From assembly GCF_004798865.1 (NCBI RefSeq), contig NW_025336598.1:21470590-21534589 (forward strand): a stretch of 64,000 nucleotides of DNA, in the 5' to 3' direction. This document shows positions 32,546 to 43,309 of the stretch, piece by piece. Below the pieces are notes generated by a model. The model saw only the letters and a program-made list of their open reading frames with translations, had not been told where the DNA came from and did not search any database. The position numbers and the translations under genes are program-made. Position 1 is the first letter of the stretch. Every line of letters starts with the position of its first letter. The DNA comes from Varanus komodoensis (Eukaryota > Chordata > Lepidosauria > Squamata > Varanidae).

Positions 32546-33710
32546 TAGTCAGAGGGTGGTCGGCCACCTTCTTCGTTTGTGTGATTCTCATTTTCTGTGC
32601 TGTGCCCCATTTCTAAGCTCCAGCATTCATCTGCTGGTACAAAAGCAGCTGGAAGGGATGGTTGCTTGGCAAGTTGGTCAGCATGGGAGGCAGCTGCTAG
32701 CCTGTGAGGCCTCTGGTCCTGAATTTCTGGGGCTCACCACTGCTGCTGAAATCTCCTGCCTCACTGGAGCTCCTGCCCTTCTTACACTCACCACCAACAC
32801 CCTGTGTAGACACACCACCACTACTGCCCCTCCACGTGCTCCGCTTCGCCAAGCCACCCGTTCCACAGGATGCCTCCTCAGAACAGTGCAGCACAGTTAC
32901 TTAACTTCTTTAAAAAAGAACAAACCTTCAAACATTTTCTATAATAGAAGATAACTGGGAAAATACCATCTAACTCCTTTTCACCTAGAAACCTTCTTTT
33001 GCAGTTAACTTCCTGTATAGAGTGGTCCAAGTTGCCAGGAAGGGAAGTCCCTTCTCCCTCTAATCACTAAAGCTCTGTTGTTCGTTGTCATGCTGGTCTA
33101 GTAAATCCATTAGCTGTGAAGAGTTGTGGAAACTTTTTCAAGAAGAATGTGCAACATGTTATTTAACCAATGATTACTGCAGTTTTCTTTATATGACACC
33201 GTTTGCGTTGCATATACAGCAGTGGGAGGACATTCAGGAAATTTAGTTAGGCTTCAAGGAATTAATGAAACATTCATTGACGCAATGTCAGCAGAATCAA
33301 AGTTAAAAGGGAAGATTAGCATTTCACTGATGTCCCTAATGTGGGAATAGATAAAAGATGTCTGCAAAGCTGTTACATGCTGTACAAGCCAATAATGAGT
33401 AGTAGATTACCATTTATATGCAGAAGAATAAGAGATGCAGGTGATAATTTGGTCCAATAAAATTTCATTGGTGAGAAGGGAAAATTGAGAAAATTGCCTT
33501 TAATCCAGGGGTGGCAGAAGCCTTTTAGCTCCAAGAGCTGGATTCCATTTTGGAAAAGCTCTCCACAGTCACATTCCAGTGGTGTATGGGAACAAAGAAG
33601 GGCAGGGCTGAAACTCTGCCATCACCACCCCAATTCCTTGTTACCAATATGCAGTAGGACTTGTATCTGCTCAGCAGTAAGCATGAGTAGCATGTCTTCT
33701 CACAAGTGAA
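32546..33710. other. No gene recognised
   Basis: The first 400 bases carry overlapping chance frames rich in Pro, Thr and Ala on both strands (around 32556-32954). The rest is AT-rich without features. Confidence 0.4.
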
Positions 33711-33938
33711 CAGGCCAAGTGGTCTAGTGGATGAAGTGATGGTCTGGGACACAGGAGGTCTGGGTTCTGATCCCCACTCAGCCATGAAGCTCACTGGGTA
33801 ACTTTCAGCCCATTACTAATGCAATGTAACCAACCCCACATGGTGGTTGTGAGGATACAGTGAAGGATAAGGAGGACCACATAATTCACCTTGGTTGTCT
33901 TTCAGAAATAAAAAGGTAGCAAATAATAATAATAATAG
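33711..33938 (+). mobile_element. tRNA-derived SINE with CORE/MIR-like body
   Basis: The head has RNA polymerase III boxes: A box tggtctagtgga at 33720-33731 and B box gggttctgatccc at 33762-33774. The body follows the general MIR/CORE pattern, with ccactcagccatgaagctca then actgggtaact.tcagccca and ggtggttgtgaggata, and ends in an (AAT)n tail at 33921-33938. The exact family is not named. It is distinct from the Sauria SINE at 63391. Confidence 0.7.
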
Positions 33939-34810
33939 GTCTACATTTCTATTTAGAAGTAAACATGATGATTGTGTTTACTAAGAAGCGAGCAGGGCAA
34001 ACAACTCCCTCTTTACATGACTACTCAAAAGTCAGCAGGACTGACTCATCTAGAATGTGATATTACCTTACCTCAGTGCTTTTCAGGAAAAAGCATTTAT
34101 CTTTGATCAGCAAGTTATCATAACTTCTCCTTATGGAGTGGAGCCAGGAGAAGAAGCTGCTGAGCAGAATAATGTATCCCGTTGGGGTATTATTAGGTCC
34201 AGGATTTGGAGGTTCTCCATATTACTTTAAGTAGTGAAGAAACTACAAGGCTAAATCAAAGACACATCTTAGTGATCTCCATAGAATGCCTCTGCTCTGC
34301 AGAATCCATCAGCTAACCAAACACATAGCTTGTCATACTGTAGGTACCCGTTGCAAAAAGTTTCTACAATGTGGATCTCATCTAGCCCTGTCGCGGTCCT
34401 CATGACCTAATATTAGGCCAATGCACCCTTGAAGTCCTCCTGCAGCAGAACATTCAGTATATGGCTGGATATGACTAATCCTAAGCAATTGAGCATGTTT
34501 TCAGCACAACATATGCCATTCCTGAACCAGAGGTTTTTTCAGCCCCGTCAGGTGATGCCGTGAATCGAATCTGAACATGCATATATTGGAATGTTTGGTG
34601 GTTTTGGGGAGGCACTGTGTGTGTGTGTGTGGTATGAAACCCAACCTGGAGATAGAGAAGGGGAGCAATGTTTTGTTAAGATGGAAGTGTGGTGTGATCA
34701 GCCCCTGTGTTCCTCCTGATTTTCAGCTTTTAAAATCTCAAGGTGGCTACATTATTCCAGTAATTTGCAGTATCCCTGTTCTGGCTTTGTTCTTATTTTT
34801 ATAACTGCTT
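33939..34810. other. No gene recognised; (TG)n at 34615-34632
   Basis: Unique-looking sequence apart from a short dinucleotide microsatellite. Confidence 0.4.
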
Positions 34811-34999
34811 AGAAACATAGAAACAAAGGAACCAAGTGAGTCAGAAGGGGCCTTCCCAACCATCTAGCCTGACCCCGAGCTCCAGCTGGCTCCATTCATG
34901 ACATGCCTACCATGTGCATGTCTAGCTTATCCTTAAACACCCTCACCAATGGGGCCTCAACCACCTCCCATGGAAGCCCATTCCATACCTTAGGGAATA
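34811..34999 (-). mobile_element. CR1 LINE 3' end fragment
   Basis: Reads tagaaacatagaaacaaagg, gagtcagaaggggccttccc, gaccccgagctccagctggc and catggaagcccattccatac. It is collinear with 15911-16085 of the larger CR1. Only the 3' 190 bases or so are present. Confidence 0.88.
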
Positions 35000-36029
35000 T
35001 GTCACACAACTATGCAAGTTTTGCAACCCATTCAGTGTCACTGAAAGGTGCTGCCAGTGGTGACTGTTTTTCTAAAAGAAATCTTTGGAGTGGCTCTCAG
35101 AAATCAAAATTCTGGTCAGTGATCCACCTTTAGAAAGCTTTGGAGGAGAGTTTGATCATAATTGCACCAAAGTGAAGAAAGATTTTGGAATTCCACTGAC
35201 AACTCCACAACTGCCTCCAGCTAAAGTTTTGAAAGTGGAGCCCGAAGGAGAAGATGTTGATGCCCAGCCAAAAAAATGTCATTCCAGTCATCTTGCTAAT
35301 ATAAGTTGCTTCATCAGTTGCAGCCGATCAAGTATGGAGTCAACAGAAGGAGTAAAAAATTACAGTATTGGAGGATTGGGTCACAGCTTACACCAGTGGT
35401 AGCTTCTTTCAAAATAATATATACTTGAGTTTCTTAGCTGGAAACTTCCTGGAGAGCTAACTTGTTTGTCATTGGACTACAGGAAGGTCTATGCAGCCTG
35501 CAATATTCCATTTGGCAGTTTATGGATAGTTTTTACATGAGTTATTGGCATTGCCACAAGCTGGATATTCAGTAAGCCCGTCAAGTTTCTGGTTTCATGC
35601 AGTGATCAGAATTGGGTCTGTTACTGTTCAGTTTTAGTTTGGGCACTATAGAGACAAAATTACCAATAACTTTATTTACTGCAGAAGGTTTGTAAGCATA
35701 CTATTAGTTTGATTTTTGCTGTTTTTTGACCGAAATGTGTTACATCTACAATTTATATACTGTATCATTTAAAAGTAGATAACTTTTGAAGCATTAGTGT
35801 TGATTTCATAGAGTCAAAGAATTATGGAATTTGAAGAAGCAGAAGACAGTGCTGCCTAAGCCAAAAGAGCGTAAAGCCAATGTGGCTTTTCAAGTGTACA
35901 CAAATACCCCCAAGAAACCAATTTGATGGCTTCACATGAACATTTATTGGAAAAGGACTGTTTTGGAGAAGTCTAACACTGACACAGTTAAAGGGGATCC
36001 TATTTTAATTGATATGTCTTTCTTTTCTT
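35000..36029. other. No recognised gene; one intriguing open frame
   Basis: A 105-codon plus-strand frame (35085-35402) reads FGIPLTTPQLPPAKVLKVEP and continues with acidic residues, and an adjacent frame reads NRRSKKLQYWRIG. The composition looks protein-like, but I do not recognise it. It could be a processed pseudogene fragment or chance. The rest of the stretch is AT-rich. Confidence 0.3.
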
Positions 36030-37203
36030 TTCTTTTTTTTATTAAAAAAAATGTGATTACTTGTCCTGATGGCTGCTTTTTGAGTCTGGTGGGGAAATAT
36101 ATTGGTAAAGTAGTTGCTATAATTAATGTGTATAGGCTTAATAAAAATCCTTTGTTTCAGTTTCAGGGATGTTTTAGCAACTGGTTGATTTCACGTATGA
36201 TTGTTTATAGGCAGGGACTTTAATGAAATTTTAAATCCTTTTAAATACTTTGGTAGGAGTACTCCTGCTCCCATGAGGCAAATCATTGTGAGGTTTATAC
36301 TCCAGGCTTATACAAATGACCTTGATTTGAGCCATACTTAGAGAATTGTGTATCCTGCTGAGATTACAAAATTTCATTTGTTCATCATAATTGCTTTCAA
36401 TTAAATTATTTTTCAGTTTCTACTACTTTGCTGCATTTTCAGGTTTGCCAAGGTCCCTGGTCCCTGGCACTTTTAATGTTTCTCTGTTTAACAATGAAAT
36501 GCTTAAAAATAAGACTTCTGCTGAATTACTCAAGTATTTTAAAATTAATGAGCCTAGTATTGATTCTGGCATCACTGAGTTGGGAGGAGAATACAGTTTT
36601 TAAACAGGGCCAAATGATTGTCTATTCATACTATAAGAAACAAAATTAAGAAGGTAAAATCTCTTACAACCTATTTTGCCATTTACCCAAGTATAGAAAG
36701 TTAAATATTGAGCAGTTGAATAATATTCTTCAGCAGCAGGCAGAATTTGCCTTAACCTGTTTACAACAGGCATTTTGGGAAAATGATGGATGTTTTGGTA
36801 AGATTCTATACATCATCTTAAACAGCAAAAACACCTGAATGTTATTTTAGTATTACATAAGAAAGTGATGTGCTCTATACCTCTCCTATAGATATAAACT
36901 CATAATTGAAAAAGTTTTATTCTGATTTGTGTAGTATAAGTAGTGAAAAATCAGGGCAGTATCTGAGTGCTTTCCCCTTCCTGCCTCCTGTTTATCTTCT
37001 TCACAACATTGAGTTCTCTTGCTTCCTTTTTTATACTGATGAAAGCAATTACAAATTTGTATATTGGGAAATCACCTGGCTCAGAGATGTTTCCACTGAG
37101 CAATATACAAACATTTTCTAGCCTATTTGTTCCAGAGCTTTATTATCTTTATAATCATGTTTTTGAATTGTACTCTCTTTCTTATTCATTAAATGATGCT
37201 TAA

Positions 37204-37217
37204 ATAGAGTGACTCCT
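37204..37217 (+). repeat. Left target-site duplication of the Bov-B LINE
   Basis: atagagtgactcct, matched at 39886-39899 with one mismatch (c/t). Confidence 0.75.
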
Positions 37218-37388
37218 TCATGGATCACTGCCTTGTCGTGGCGAAGGGGCTTGTGTAGCTCAATGAAGCTATGAGCTATGCTGTGCAGGGCCACCCAAGA
37301 TGGACAGGTCATAGAGAGCTCTAACAAAACGTGATCCACTGGAGAAGGAAATGGCAACCCACTCCAGTATCTTTGCCATGAAAACCCC

Positions 37389-39866
37389 ATGGATAGTACC
37401 AAAAGGCAAAAAGATACGACGCCGGAAGATGAGCCCCTCAGGTTGGAAGGTGTCCAATATGCTACTGGGGAAGAGCAGAGGGCTAGTACTAATAGCGCCA
37501 GAAAGAATGAAGCGACTGGGTCAAAGCCGAAAGGACACTCAGTTGCAGATGTATCTGGTGGTGAAAGGAAAGTCCGATGCTGCAAAGATCTATACTCCAT
37601 AGGAACCTGGAATGTACGATGCATGAATCAAGGCAAGCTGGATGTGGTCAAACGAGATGACAAGACTGAACATCGACATCTTAGGAATCAGTGAACTAAA
37701 ATGGACAGGAATAGGGGAATTTAATTCAGATGACTATCAGGTATACTACTGCGGGTAAGAATCCCTCAGAAGAAATGGAGTAGCCTTCATAGTCAATAAA
37801 AGAGTAGGAAAAGCAGTAATGGAATACAATCTCCAAAATGACAGAATGATCTCAGTTCAAATCCAAGGCAAACCATTCAACATCACAATAGTCCAAGTCT
37901 GTGCCCCAACCACTGGTGCTGAAAAAGCTGAAGTTGACTGGTTCTATGAAGGCCTACAACACCTTCTAGAATTAACACCAAAAAATGATGTTCTTCTCAT
38001 CATGGGGGATTGGAATGCTAAAGTAGGAAGTCAAAAGATAACTGCAATAACAGGAAAGTTTGGCCTTGGAGTAAAAAATGAAGCAGGGCACAGGCTGGTA
38101 GAATTTTGTCAAGAGAATACGATGGTCATAGCAAACACTCTTTTCCAACAACCCAAGAGACGACTCTACACATGGACATCACCAGACGGTCAACACAGAA
38201 ATCAGACTGACTATGTGCTGTGCAGCCAAAGATGGAGAAGCTCTATACAGTCAGTAANNNNNNNNNNNNNNNNNNNNNNNNNNNNNNNNNNNNNNNNNNN
38301 NNNNNNNNNNNNNNNNNNNNNNNNNNNNNNNNNNNNNNNNNNNNNNNNNNNNNNNNNACTTCACATTCCAGGATGTGAAGTCAAATGGGCCTTAGGAAGT
38401 CTGAGCAACAACAAAGCTAGTGGAGGTGACAGTATTCCAGCTGAGCTATTCAAAATCTTAAAAGACGATGCAGTAAAAGTGCTACACTCAATATGCCAGC
38501 AAATTTGGAAAACACAACAGTGGCCGCAGGATTGGAAAAGGTCAGTTTACATTCCAATCCCAAAGAAGGGCAATGCCAAAGAATGTTCAAACTACTGCAC
38601 CATTGCACTCATTTCACATGCTAGCAAAGTTATGCTCAAAATCCTACAAGCTAGGCTCCAGCAGTATGTGGACCGAGAACTCCAGAAGTACAGGCAGGAT
38701 TTCCAAGAGGGAGAGGAACTAGAGATCAAATTGCCAACATACGCTGGATCACGGAGAAAGCTAGGGAGTTCCAGAAAAACAACTACTTCTGCTTCATTGA
38801 CTATGCTAAAGCCTTTGATTGTGTGGATCACAACAAACTGTGGCCAGTTCTTAAAGAGAAGGGAGTACCAGACCATCTTATTTGTTTCTTGTCAAGGTCA
38901 AGAAGGTCAAGAAGCAACAGTGAGAACTGGACACGGAACCACTGATTGGTTCAAAATTGAGAAAGGAGTTCAGCAAGGCTGTATACTGTCGCCCTGCCTA
39001 TTTAACTTATATGCAGAGCACATCATGAGAAAGGCGGGGCTAGATGAATCACCAGTTGGAATTAAGAATGCTGGGAGAAATATCAACAACCTCAGATATG
39101 CAGATGATACCACTCTCATGGCAGAAAGTGAAGAGGAACTAAAGAGCCTCTTGATGCGGGTGAAGGAGGAGAGCGCAAAAGTTGGCTTGAAACTCAGCAT
39201 TAAGAAAACTAAGATCATGGCATCTGGTCCTCTCACTTCCTGGCAAATAGATGGGGACGAAATGGAGGTAGTGACAGATTTCATTTTCCTGGGCTCCAAG
39301 ATCACCGCAGATGGTGACTGCCCCCAGGAAATTAAAAGATGCTTGCTCCTTGGGAGGAAAGCTATGGCAAAACTAGACAGCATACTAAAAAGCAGAGATA
39401 TCACCCTGCCAACAAAAGTGCGTATAGTCCAGGCTATGGTTTTCCCAGTTGCAATCTATGACTGTGAAAGCTGGGCCATAAGGAAAGCTGAGTGCCGAAG
39501 GATGAGGCCTTTGAATTGTGGTGCTGGAGGAGACTCCTACGAGTCCCCTGGACCGCAAGGCGATCAAACTGGTCAGTCCTAGAGGAGATCAACCCTGACT
39601 GCTCTTTAGAAGGCCAGATAGTGAAGATGAAACTCAAATACTTTGGCCACCTAATGAGAAGGAAAGACTCCCTGGAGAAGAGCCTAATACTGAGAACAAT
39701 AGATGGCAAAAGAAGAAGGGGACTGCAGAGGATGAGGTGGCTAGATGGAGTCACTGAAACAGTCGGCATGAGCTTGAGTGGACTCCGGGGGATAGTGGAA
39801 GACAGAAAGGCTAGGAGGAATGTTGTCCATGGGGTCGCGATGGGTCAGACACGACTTCACGACTAA
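37389..39866 (+). pseudogene. Bov-B ORF2: endonuclease and reverse transcriptase (broken)
   Basis: Endonuclease motifs are SIGTWNVRCMNQGKLDVVK near 37600, IMGDWNAKVG near 38010, YTWTSPDG near 38170 and QTDYVLCSQRW near 38215. RT motifs are ALGSLSNNKASGGDSIPAEL near 38400, WKRSVYIPIPKKGNAKECSN near 38540, GVQQGCILSPCLFNLYAEHI near 38970 and NNLRYADDTTLMAESEEELK near 39090 (catalytic ADD). The C-terminal WCWRRLLRVPWTARRSNWS follows near 39520. Lesions: a frameshift near 37655, a stop near 37758, a 1-base loss near 38681 restored near 38900, and a frameshift near 39497. The gap hides the linker. Bov-B linkers are about 200 codons, so the true missing length may exceed 100 bases. Confidence 0.9.
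38258..38357. other. Assembly gap, 100 Ns
   Basis: Exactly 100 N characters, a common placeholder for unknown length, fall between the endonuclease and RT parts of the Bov-B ORF. Any translation across it is meaningless. Confidence 0.99.
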
Positions 39867-39885
39867 CAACAGCAACAACAACAAT

Positions 39886-39899
39886 ATAGAGTGATTCCT
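39886..39899 (+). repeat. Right target-site duplication of the Bov-B LINE
   Basis: atagagtgattcct directly follows the (CAACAA)-type tail. It matches 37204-37217 at 13 of 14 positions. Confidence 0.75.
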
Positions 39900-40304
39900 A
39901 GCACTGGTGTGGAAATCAAGTGTGATGCCTGGCGGAGGTCACACATATGGCACTATAGACCTATTTCATGAAAAATGTGGATATTAGAATATTATGAGAG
40001 AGCCTTATGGCTAATGGGGTGGGTCAGGAATTAAATAAATAAATAAATAAAAATTAACTGCTGTTCTGGGTAATAGATTGCAACAAGTTACCACAATGCT
40101 GGTCTGAGCAGATCAAGTGGGATTTAGTAAACACAAATGGTTTTTGTAATCTTAGCTTAGTTGACCCGATAGGAAATTTATTTTCACTACATTAAGTAAT
40201 TGCAGCTTTCCTGAGGAATTTTGGAAATGAGTAAGATTTTTATATCAACTGCAGGAGCTGGAGTTATAACTAATGTTTATTCTTGGCTTTTCTTTGCACT
40301 CAGG

Positions 40305-40412
40305 AGAATCATAGAATAGTAGAGCTGGAAGGGGCCGGAGGGCCACTGCATCCAATCCCCTGCTCAGTGCAGAACTCCAAGTTAAACCACTCCTCTCATT
40401 TGCACCTTGCAT
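40305..40412 (-). mobile_element. CR1-type LINE 3' tip inside L1 copy 3
   Basis: Reads gagaatcatagaatagtaga, gctggaaggggccggagggc and atccaatcccctgctcagtg. This is the familiar sauropsid CR1 3' end ('aatcatagagttggaagggacc...agtccaaccccctgc') on the minus strand. It is a different subfamily from the CR1s at 15911 and 34811. L1 sequence resumes near 40420. Confidence 0.65.
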
Positions 40413-40528
40413 GGAGAAGTACCAGACAGGGCTTCCCACCTTCCCCATTGATACTTGAGTCATGTTTGGAACTCCCTGGTGTGTGCTATTAGAATAGTAA
40501 TGCTCACAGCTTTGTGCAAGATTCTTTA

Positions 40529-40808
40529 GAATTTTTTTATTTATAAAATTTGTATGTCATCCATTTACTAACATCTCTGGATGGCTTACAGCATAAATAA
40601 ATTGACCCACTCTGGCTGCAATTAATAAAATACAATAATAAAATTCAATATTAAAACTTATTAAATAGTGATTAAATAAAAAGGTCTTAATCTGGCGCTG
40701 AAAAACATATAATGATGGCACCAGACGGACCTCTCTGGGGAGCGCATTCCATAGCTGGGCCCGGTACTCTGTCTCCTAATATCTTTCACAGAGGGTTCCC
40801 GGAGGAAT
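40529..40808 (-). mobile_element. L2-clade LINE 3' end inside L1 copy 3
   Basis: The order is ttttttatttataaaatttg tail, 3' UTR, aaataaaaaggtcttaatct, ggcaccagacggacctctct, ggggagcgcattccatagct and ttcacagagggttcccggag. It is collinear with copies B and C. L1 RT sequence flanks it on both sides: RQGFPPSPL before and ILCADDTLL after. Confidence 0.85.
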
Positions 40809-41883
40809 AATTTAAATTTATTCTTTGTGCTGATGATACTTTATTGTTAATCTCAGAGCTGCAGGTACCTGTTCCAACTTTGAAGCAATTGAGCAATGAT
40901 GATGATCTGTCTGACTATTCAATGAACTGGTCAAACTCTGAATTGATCCCAGTTGAAGTGTAGTGTGTTTATGTAATGAATATCATTATTGGTTCTATAA
41001 GAACATGCTCACAAGCCAAGAAGTACATTGGGTAAGTTTTAGGTTAGAGTTTCAAAGGAATAACCTATTGACCTAGGCTAGCTTGTGTGAATAAGATGAG
41101 TAATTATGAAAGTTGGAATTCTTGTAGACGAGAGGACATGGATAAACCAAAGAGATTTCAGAGTGTCTGTTACATGTGGAAACACTATCTCAACATGAAA
41201 AATATTTTCAAAATCTCAGTGCTTTGTTTCATAAATATTTGGCAGTTACTCCCCAGTAAGATTTTTTTTTTTTTTGGTGAAAAAGATACAACTTCCAGTA
41301 GAAAAAAGTAGCTTTGGTTTTTTAGGTCTTGCTTTCTGTCAGACTTGTTTGTTGCTCTTTACTAAATTTTGGCCTTTTCCACTTAGGTTTTTCTACTTTA
41401 GACGGTTTTGGAATTTCCTTGTCTGGTTCCTCTTTGGAAATGGAGGCATTAAGTTCTTAGCACATTAAAATGGATAGGATTCCATCCACAGTTATGGGCT
41501 GTTAGAAATGTGTGGCATATACTGTCATGTCAGTCACATTTTGATTCATTTTCCATGTTAAATTGACTCTGCAAGGGAGTCCAGATGGGAGAATTTGATA
41601 AGAAAACGTTTTCTGTCAAACTTGAATGGATAAGTTGTTTTTACCCTGAGCCAAATAGTGTGCGTTGACAATTAGTTTTCAGCATTTTTGGCTTAGTATA
41701 GCAAATATGAATTTCCTGCTACAAGTGACTGGAAATACTTGCAGTTTCAAAATGTGTTAGGATTTCTCCTGTTGCTTTTACAGCTTCAGAATCTTCTGTA
41801 TTGGAAATGCTCAACAAGACCCACCAATTATCTAGACCTACCAATCATGTCTATAAATACTTAGTATCCATGAATAAATGGAT

Positions 41884-41945
41884 TGTGAGCCGTCCTACGA
41901 TGTTTTATCAGGAAGGACGGGATAAAAAAAGTTTAAATAAATATG
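41884..41945 (+). mobile_element. L2-like or SINE 3' tip
   Basis: gtgagccgtcctacgatgtt then aggacgggataaaaaaagtt and taaataaatat follow the 'gtgagccgccc...gggcgggat...taaataaat' tip shared by squamate L2 LINEs and their SINEs. Only about 60 bases are recognisable. Confidence 0.5.
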
Positions 41946-43129
41946 ATAGCATCTGAAACAGGAATTAAGGAAGGAACTGCACTGTCCAGCCATTTTGGTT
42001 GAAATTTTTGTACCTTAAATTAGATAATGTTTGCTTCTACAACAGAGACTTAAAGATCGGACAAGTTTCTGTAGAAGAAAGTAGTCTTCCATGTACCAGG
42101 AAGACTGGTACTGTTTGAGGGCACAGATGGGAAACATAAATGCAAGAGCACCTGCCGAATGATCAGAAGAAATAGAACATGGAGCAAAACATAAACACAG
42201 GCAATATACATCAGAAAGATTCATCAGAAAAGAACGATGACTGAAGGCAATGCAACAGTCAATGATACATGTTAGGGAATTCCATATTACAAACAGGCTT
42301 TCAGTTGTTTCAAAGAGAAAAAAAAATCTAACGAAGTGTGAGCTATTTGCTGCTTTTGCCAGAGACAAAGATGAAGTGAAGCTTTTAATTCATTGTATTC
42401 CAAGAACATGTTTTATTTATGACAGCAAATGCATTTGGTTATTTAAGTGTGCACCTGCAGCAGATGGCATGTGCTTTTCGGCAGTTTTTGTTGCTTTGCT
42501 GCAAGTCTTTTTCAAGTCCCAGCTGTCTGGCTTAAAGCAGTGACCGCAAATGTTAAAGCACTTCGATGCTGCAGCTAATGGCATGGACATGCTTTGTGCA
42601 TGTGGCTGTGCGTATTTGGGTGGACCAGCAGCTGCCAACAGCCTATCTCAGCACAACTCTTTGCTCTCTCATGGACTGGCGGCCAAGACGGCTGCAAAGA
42701 TGCAATTTGCTTTCCTGGCCTCCTCCTCATCCCCTTTTAACTTTTGGTGGCCACACTTACATTATTCTACCAAGATGATACACGTTGTGTATTTTTAGAA
42801 AAAGTGTGAATTCTTCAGACTGAGCCAAAAGTTCCTGGGGAAGAACCTTAGGCATGAAAGGGGGTGGGGGGAGGAAGAAAGCGGGCCCAGATGATGCCAG
42901 GAGACTCTTACCAATTGGCAGTGGTGGCGGCAAAGCTTCCTTATGTTGAAAGAAAGTTTGCTTTTGTTTTTTGAGGTACCGGCAAATTACAGTGATCAGT
43001 ATTCCCAACCCACCCACACTGTCCTCAATGCTAACCTTACCTCATGGTGTGGCTTTATTCTGGACCATTTCTAGATACAGTCTTCACAAAATGGTAAGCT
43101 TCCACATCCTGGAAATTTCACCCAAGTTT
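41946..43129. other. No gene recognised
   Basis: Overlapping chance frames only, for example 42550-42798. Short Cys-rich stretches there are not a domain. Confidence 0.4.
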
Positions 43130-43309
43130 ATTATTTATTTATTTATTTATTTATTTATTAAAACATTTCTATGCCGCCCCTTGCCGAGGCCTCGGGGCGG
43201 CTTACAACATCAAATAAAATACAAAATACATTAAAACAATAACAATTAAAATATATACAGTAAAATAAAATAAGCCGCCCTGGCCGAATAAAATTCAATA
43301 ATATTAACA

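Larger units (their letters stand above)
37218..39884 (+). mobile_element. Bov-B (RTE-clade) LINE, near full length, with assembly gap
   Basis: The 5' leader contains tcatggatcactgccttgtc, typical of squamate Bov-B. Endonuclease and RT domains follow, and the 3' end is cacgacttcacgactaacaa then cagcaacaacaacaa, the usual RTE-type short repeat tail. A 14-bp target-site duplication flanks it. Bov-B is the LINE known for repeated horizontal transfer among squamates and mammals, and here it lies inside an older L1. The 100-N gap (38258-38357) replaces the segment between endonuclease and RT. The coding frame has several lesions, so the copy is dead but not ancient. Confidence 0.93.
36030..41480 (+). 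mobile_element. L1-like LINE copy 3 (ORF2), decayed and heavily invaded
   Basis: Plus-strand L1 ORF2 motifs appear in order. An endonuclease trace, PDGCFLSLVGKYIGKVVAII then NVYRLNKNP, lies near 36060-36150. The linker GQMIVYSYYKKQN is near 36610. The RT start YIGKSPGSEM is near 37057, and YRPIS is near 39955. ADQVGFSKHKWF lies near 40105-40140, RQGFPPSPLILESCLE near 40425, and ILCADDTLLLISELQ (catalytic ADD) at 40820-40862. A C-terminal trace lies near 41180-41260. The Bov-B LINE (37218-39884), a CR1 tip (40305-40412) and an L2 3' end (40529-40808) split it. It has many stops and shifts and is old. Confidence 0.72.

Noticed and set aside
32556-32954. 132-codon plus-strand frame right of the DIRS element
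   Set aside because: Overlaps open frames on the other strand in a GC-richer patch; no recognisable features.
33720-33792. Functional tRNA gene
   Set aside because: A and B boxes are present but no acceptor-stem pairing is seen; the MIR-like body and (AAT)n tail show a SINE.
35300-35390. NRRSKKLQYW as a CENP-C motif
   Set aside because: Only part of the RRSxR...P..YW pattern is present, in a different frame from the longer open stretch, with no cupin domain nearby.
37819-39582. A single 587-codon Bov-B protein
   Set aside because: It is read through 100 Ns and through frame-shifted RT sequence, so it is not a real continuous product.
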